64,000 nt of DNA, taken from contig NC_079233.1 in assembly GCF_028502605.1 (NCBI RefSeq), forward strand, positions 6,510,001-6,574,000. Direction: 5' to 3'. The notes under the pieces were generated by a model, which was not told the DNA's origin, ran no database searches, and saw only the letters and a program-made list of their open reading frames with translations. Position 1 is the first letter of the stretch; every line of letters starts with the position of its first letter. Both the position numbers and the translations under genes were made by a program. Below, piece after piece: positions 58,383 through 64,000 of this stretch. The stretch is from Trichoderma breve (Eukaryota > Ascomycota > Sordariomycetes > Hypocreales > Hypocreaceae).

Positions 58383-59880
58383 ATGAGTGCAGCTCCTCGC
58401 CTCCTCGCCTCCCTCTCCCGCCGCGCCGCCCTCCGTCCTCTCCAGCCTCTCCGACCTCTTCGACCCTCCTTCGGCGCAGTCCAGACTCTGTCCATGGCCG
58501 CTCGCACCATGGCCACCGCAAGCAAGATCAAGGTCCAGAACCCCGTCGTCGAGCTGGACGGCGACGAGATGACCCGCATCATCTGGCAGAGCATCAAGGA
58601 CCGCTTCATCTACCCCTATCTCGACATTGACCTCAAGTACTACGACCTGGGGCTCGAGTACCGTGACGAGACAAACGACCAGGTCACTCTGGATGCGGCC
58701 GAGGCCATCAAGAAGTACTCTGTCGGCGTCAAGTGCGCCACCATCACCCCTGATGAGGCCCGTGTCAAGGAGTTTAACCTCAAGCAGAGTAAGTTGCTTC
58801 TCCTGAAATTCTTGTCAATTCCTCTTATAAGCTCCTCTAACTCATATTCTAGTGTGGCTCTCTCCCAACGGCACCATCCGAAACGCTCTCGGCGGCACCG
58901 TCTTCCGCGAGCCCATCGTCATCCCCCGCGTCCCCCGTCTCGTCCCCGGCTGGAAGCAGCCCATCATCATCGGCCGTCACGCCTTTGGCGACCAGTACCG
59001 CGCCAAGGACCGAGTCATCCCCGGCCCGGGCAAGCTGAGCATGGTCTTCACCCCCGAGGGCGGCAAGCCCGAGGAGATTGAGGTCTTCCAGTTCAAGGAG
59101 GGCGGCGGTGTTTCCCAGACTCAGTACAACACTGACGAATCCATCACCGGTTTCGCTCACGCCTCGTTCAAGCTGGCCTTGGACAAGAAGTTGCCCCTGT
59201 ACATGAGCACCAAGAACACCATCCTCAAGAAGTACGACGGCCGCTTCAAGGACATCTTCCAGGAGATTTACGACACCAAGTACAAGTCCGAGTTCGAGGC
59301 CAAGGGCATCTGGTACGAGCACCGTCTGATTGACGACATGGTCGCCCAGATGATCAAGAGCTCTGGCGGCTACATCATGGCTCTCAAGAGTAAGCATTCT
59401 CCCTCTTTCTATCCCCCTTGATTCCAAAAATGGGCAAAATGACTGACTTTTGCAGACTACGACGGCGACGTCCAGTCCGACATTGTCGCCCAGGGCTTCG
59501 GCTCCCTCGGCCTCATGACCTCGGTCCTCATCACCCCCGACGGCAAGACCTTCGAGTCCGAGGCCGCCCACGGCACCGTCACCCGCCACTACCGCGAGCA
59601 CCAAAAGGGCCGCGAGACCTCCACCAACCCCATCGCCTCCATCTTCGCCTGGACCCGCGGCCTCGTCCAGCGCGGCAAGCTCGACAACACCCCCGAGCTC
59701 GTCGCTTTCGCCGAGAGCCTCGAGAAGGCTTGTGTTGACACTGTTGATGTTGACGGCATCATGACCAAGGATCTCGCCCTGGCGTGCGGCAAGACTGGTC
59801 GTGAGGACTATGTTACTACGAATGAGTACATGGATGCCGTTGAGAGGAGGCTCAAGTCTATGCTTGGCGCTAAGCTGTAA
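58383..59880 (+). CDS. IDP1: NADP-dependent isocitrate dehydrogenase (mitochondrial presequence plus PTS1)
   Basis: Three exons, 58383-58788, 58853-59389 and 59456-59880, give 455 aa. Both introns interrupt codons after the first base. Residues 1 to about 42 form an Arg/Leu/Ser-rich presequence with no acidic residues. The enzyme core starts at [20 protein letters not shown] and includes [30 protein letters not shown], then [20 protein letters not shown] and [15 protein letters not shown], all diagnostic for the dimeric eukaryotic enzyme. It converts isocitrate to 2-oxoglutarate, making NADPH. The last three residues are AKL, a standard peroxisomal targeting signal. In-frame ATGs at 58494 and 58509 could start a form without the presequence. 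Convergent with Iec3. Confidence 0.97.
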
Positions 59881-60762
59881 ATTGGGATTTTGATATCTCG
59901 GTTTACTAAGACGATGAGCGTGATTTGACACAAAGAAGAAAAAAGCACACAATAACCGAATCTCTGCTAGGATAGAGAGAGGAGGGAAAAAACAACAAGG
60001 GAGATGATGTTTAAAAGAGGGGACGAAATGAGCGCAATTGTATACCACTATGTATCAAGTATTTCTATAGAGATGTCATGTACATAGAATTGTTTTGTTC
60101 AAAGACCATTTGTTGAGTTGTCTAGAAATGAAACACAGCGTTGAAGAAGCAAAAAAAAAAAGGCATTCAGTCCGACAGGTCCAACATTATCGTCTCAGTT
60201 TTCGTGTGTATAAGCTACAGTCATCACTTTACTTCATATCAGGATTGATTGATTCCTCGTGGTTTCAATTTCTGTTTTTTGCTAGAGTACATCTATTATT
60301 ACCAACACATCCGAGTTTTTTAGGGAATAAAAAAGAAGAAAAAAGAAAAAAGAAAGCGGCATGAAGAATTACACGTAAAGTAAAAAACATCCGACAGTTC
60401 CCCTCTGAAGAGGGCATCCAAACACATCCGCCTCCCGCCTGAAGCCCGAGGTTTTCATTAGCCTTGTTGGCTCCTCTCTCTTCTTGTGAGTCTGGCAAAT
60501 GCAAAGGTTAGTTCTTCTTAGGAAGAAAAACCAACAACGTCCTCGCTTTGTTTCCATGCCAATTGGCAGGATAACAAAGGGGTGGTAACAAATCTGCGAG
60601 AGCAGAAACAAAGGCAATTCCGATTTCTTCCAGACGTCATGAGTAGAGCCGAGACCAGATAACAGCATAAAACTTTGATGATAGTGCATGCCATTATGGC
60701 CGCGCAAATAACCATATCTCTCAAGTGCATGATCCCCAAAGAAATGATCACCAGGGAACTCC
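59881..60762. other. Convergent 3' intergenic region
   Basis: About 880 bp between convergent stop codons. Open frames here on the minus strand are shadows of, or continuations past, the Iec3 stop. No gene is seen. Confidence 0.55.
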
Positions 60763-61883
60763 TTATTCGTCCTTGCTCGCTGCCGCAGCGTCCTTCTTGG
60801 ATTTACGCGCTGTGGGCGTTGCCTCGACATCACTCTTCCGCTTCTTTTTAGTCGGCCGGCTTGAAGACCCTCTGGGCTTGTATCCGGTATCGTCGTCCCT
60901 CTTGCGCTTGCTGCTGCGGGCCGCGGGTGTCGCTCCGAAATCGCCATCGTCGTCCATGCTGGCATCGCCGTCTCCGCGCTCAGCCGCAGCACTGAGCCGC
61001 GCCGCCGCGCCAGCCTTCTTGCCCTTGCCGCTGGCTTTACTGCCGCCGCGCTCGCCTTTAGCACTTCCGCGTGGCTTTCGCGCGCTGGCGTGACTGCTTC
61101 CACCGCCAGCGCCCGTGCCAGCGCCCGCGGCCTCGTCGTCGCCATCACCATGCGTCTCTCCGTCTTGGAGGAAGATCTTTGGTGCATGTTTCCGCAGCCA
61201 ATTTGTGACACTAGTAGGGTTCTTGGTCTGAGGATTTGAGGGGGGACGCGCAATGGGGTGGGCGAGCGGCGCCATCGTGGGCAAGGTTGAGTCAGGGTCG
61301 ATTCCCGTATCGACGAGGTAGATGTAGTCGTCAATATCGTCGGCCGAGAGGAAATGTGCAGGATGGGACTCGCCATCGGGAGCACCCAAGTCGGCAAGGA
61401 ACGAGGATTTGGTCTCTTTAGCTGAGTCATAAGTCGAATGGGGGATGTCGCTGAGCAACTGCTCGAGTTTCTTCATAGCAGCCTCCTTGTCCTTGCTGCG
61501 ATCACGGTCCATGGGCAAGCAGAGGGCGTTGTCGTCTGAGGGAGGCTTGAGAGACAGGTCTATCCGTCGGTCTGTAGGAATCTGCGGAGAATTGTTGACT
61601 TCGAGGAGAAGGTCCAGTAGCCGGCTGCAGGTAGGGAATGACGGGTTAGAATGTAATTCCGACTCGTGGTGATTAAGGACTGCAGGAATTGCACATACTC
61701 ATTCTCTATGGCCAAGCGCTTCACCGTGTTGGCGGCCTTGGCCTCTTGCTTGTGCAGCTCCTCGCACTCGTGCATCTTGTGGTCGAAGACGATACGCATC
61801 TTCCGATACTTCTTTTTCCACGACTTGTAGCCCGCTGGCCTCCGCTCGGAGCCGCCGTCGGCTTTGGCTGGGGAATCAGCCAT
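60763..61883 (-). CDS. iec3: INO80 chromatin-remodelling complex subunit Iec3
   Basis: Two exons on the minus strand, 61883-61699 and 61624-60763, joined by a GTATGT..GCAG intron, give 348 aa. Residues about 18-75 (YKSWKKKYRKMRIVFDHKMH, then ANTVKRLAIENDRLLDLLLEV) match what I recall of the Ino80_Iec3 family (PF14612), including the junction restored by splicing. Residues about 130-165 (FLSADDIDDYIYLVDTGIDP) and 185-200 (TSVTNWLRKHAPKIFL) are the other ordered segments. From about residue 205 the protein is Gly/Ala/Ser-rich and then Lys/Arg-rich with nuclear-localisation-type clusters (KRKRDDD, PTKKKRKS). It should be nuclear, an accessory subunit of INO80. Confidence 0.88.
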
Positions 61884-62808
61884 CGCGGCGGCTGGATGGG
61901 GGTGGATTGGCAGGGTTGATGAAGCTATCGTGAATGCGGTGCGGAATGCGCGATTCCGGCGTTGATTCGAGAGCAGTCGCGCGATGTATCCGGAGCAACA
62001 AATGCGTTTTCAAAATGAACGACTATGAGTTCGTAGCAGACCCGAGAAGAGATGTGTTGGCCGATGGCATTGACGATGGAAGAGGAAAAAGAAAGGAAGA
62101 GAGAGAGGTCGTTAACGCATTATGACAGAAAAGAAAAAAAAGTGGGTGGTAACGAAAGGATGAAGCGTCAAAGGAGGCTGATGGAAAAGCAAAGGGGCGT
62201 TCGGCGCGATGCTCTTCGTTAGCATCAATTCATTGGATCAACCGACTCGATCAAATTCAATTTTTGCCCGTCTTGAGACGCGCTGGAGGTTGGCGCTACT
62301 GGCGAGTGCTGCAGGTGCTCCAGGGCCTGCACAGGCACTAAAGGGCGCTGTTTCAACGGCATTTCGATGCAGCTCGTGTCATTGAGGCGACGCCAGGCTG
62401 CAGTAGCGTCCGTTGGTCAATTTGGATCAACAGCTTCCAACGCTGCAATTACAGGGTAACATAGCAAACATTGAATTACAGATCAATGACCAAGAGACCG
62501 AATTCACATACTTGCATCAGTATTAGATATACCATTTGATGTCAATTAGCAGGTATTTCATCATATTCACATCTTCAACTTAGACAATGGTTATTTGTTT
62601 GAGCCTTGCTTCATTTCTCTGTCGGCTCTTCTAATATTATTCGTCCATTACTGTATATGCTTTACATAGTGCTCAACACCACCACATTTTAGCTTGATAT
62701 CAACTAACCCGCCGTTGGAACTGTTTCCTTTGCCTGACACCTGTCATTGTTTTTTCTGCTGCTCTCCATCTGCCGTAAATGCAACTCATCCCAATCCTCT
62801 CTCACCAA
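61884..62808. other. Intergenic region, Iec3 promoter
   Basis: About 925 bp between the Iec3 start and the Sly1 stop, both on the minus strand. AT-rich on the right half. No supported gene. Confidence 0.5.
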
Positions 62809-64000
62809 TCACGATGATACCTCCTTGCCCAGCCTCTCCAACTCTTCGCTGATGAATTGTGAAGCGTTAATCATCTCCGTGCTGCCGTATACTACCCGCT
62901 TGCGAGCACGATCCCCGCTTGTTCTGCTAACCCACTCGTGTAGGTTTCCATATTCCTCCATGCTGCCGCCGCCAACTGTGAAGACGACCGCTTCACTAAA
63001 GCCCTGCCGTCGTTGTCCAAAGCTTGCCGTTTGGCCAGCTTGTGATCCCGGGAGGCCGCCCGGTGCACTTCCTGCCCCGCCGGATCGAATGGCGCTCGGT
63101 GGTGGCATGGTACCTCGCGCATTGGCAGAGCGAGGATCAAAGTACAGGTAGTTCTCCGTCTTGGCAATTGCCGAAGATGAGGCCGTGGAGGGCTCCATAA
63201 TAGACTCGACAATCTTGGTAATCGTGAGGTCACGATCCGCTGGTAAAAAGTTCTTAACTCCGCTAATCAGAGAATCAAAGTTCGATGTTAGGCCAGATGG
63301 GACACCAGTCTCCTTGAGGCGGTCTGTCAAGCGGGAGGAAATGGAGGAAAATCGTCCAAATAGGTCAGACGAAGCGGCTTGCTGGTTGGAGTTGTTGTTG
63401 ATGGTGGTCAGTTGTGTCATCTTGGTAGTAGCCCGTACTCTAATTCATTGTTAGCAAACACACTCGTAACCATAGTTGCCATAAGCCATCTATAACTCAC
63501 TGTCGAACGTAGGACAGAGATGAAACATCTGCGCCCGCTGCTTCGAGAGCCTTCTCAAACGACTCAAAATCGGCCCGCCCGACTTCTTGTTCCGTGCTCA
63601 GGAACCAAATGATAAACAGCCGTAGCTTGTCTGTAGGATTGTTGCCCTTATTCTCGTCCTTGATGATTTCCAAAATCTGAGCCTTTGTTTGCTTCATAAC
63701 GTTTTCCTCCGTCTGGAAGTAGTTATCCAGCTGTCGATCCTTGATACCAGATAATAACGCCGCCAGAATGTTCATGTGCATGTCCAGAATGCTTTTACGC
63801 TCCCGCATCTCTGGCAACAATGTTATCGCAGCCTTGAGGTGCTGTGCGCTTGCACTCGTATCGTTTTGCAAGTCTTCCAAGCTCGACACTCCCGTCGTCT
63901 TCGTGATGGCAGCTGTTTCCTCCTTATACTTGGTTAATTCTGCGTCGATATCCTCTGCCACCTGCGGGAATGGGACACCGGCATTCTTGATCCAAAAGAA
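62809..64000 (-). CDS. SLY1: Sly1, Sec1/Munc18-family ER-Golgi fusion protein (C-terminal part)
   Basis: Partial: two exons are visible, 64000-63501 and 63439-62809, giving the last 376 aa of a protein that normally has about 700. The N-terminal part lies outside the window. The intron is GTGAGT..TTAG, and the split codon gives YVRQ then VRATTKM. Sly1-like features are KNAGVPFPQVAEDIDAELTK at the edge, LRLFIIWFLSTEQEVGRADF, ENYLYFDPRS, and the ending RKRVVYGSTEMINASQFISE. Sly1 clasps the syntaxin Sed5 and promotes SNARE assembly in ER-Golgi transport; it is cytosolic and membrane-associated. The upstream frame is open to the window edge with 13 whole codons after 63961. Confidence 0.93.

Overview
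This window is nuclear DNA from a filamentous ascomycete, most likely a Sordariomycete of the Hypocreales type. The genes are widely spaced and have short introns (about 45-95 bp) with GTAAGT-like donors and CTAAC-like branch sites. Gene content is typical of the group: a CCR4-NOT subunit, a BUD2-type RasGAP, cyclophilin 40 and a highly reducing polyketide synthase. The genus is inferred, not shown. No rRNA, tRNA, CRISPR array or intact transposon was recognised.

Left part (1-37.3 kb), housekeeping and orphan genes: a 3' fragment of a Cys-rich fungal protein (48-903, +), mitochondrial ribosomal protein L20 (1347-1997, -), a Ser/Pro-rich orphan (5612-6754, +), a RasGAP with PH-like, C2 and GAP domains (12419-16468, +), cyclophilin 40 (17936-19199, -), D-aminoacyl-tRNA deacylase (20642-21391, -), NOT3/NOT5 (22322-24480, +), an acidic coiled-coil orphan (26493-27251, +), a C2H2 zinc-finger protein (31492-32381, +) and a conserved uncharacterised protein (36206-37339, -). 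Intergenic spans of 2-5.7 kb separate several of these and show no convincing genes.

Middle (37.9-52.7 kb), a compact secondary-metabolite cluster: a six-exon highly reducing PKS (KS-AT-DH-MT-ER-KR-ACP, about 2584 aa, no release domain), a divergently transcribed FSH1/LovG-like serine hydrolase that could release the product in trans, a cytochrome P450 with an apparent one-base frameshift, and an asaB/CmcJ-like oxygenase. A diverged direct repeat of about 230-240 bp lies immediately outside each end of the cluster (37901-38143 and 52491-52717). This suggests that the cluster is an insertion between two older genes, or that a boundary segment was duplicated.

Right part (52.8-64 kb): a golgin-like coiled-coil protein (52833-54702, +), a short-chain dehydrogenase (55866-56660, +), NADP-isocitrate dehydrogenase with an N-terminal mitochondrial presequence, internal start codons and a C-terminal peroxisomal AKL signal (58383-59880, +), the INO80 subunit Iec3 (60763-61883, -), and the C-terminal half of the SM protein Sly1 (62809-64000, -, running off the edge).

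Exon structures were assembled by hand from splice signals, reading-frame continuity and recalled family sequence patterns. No database search was possible.
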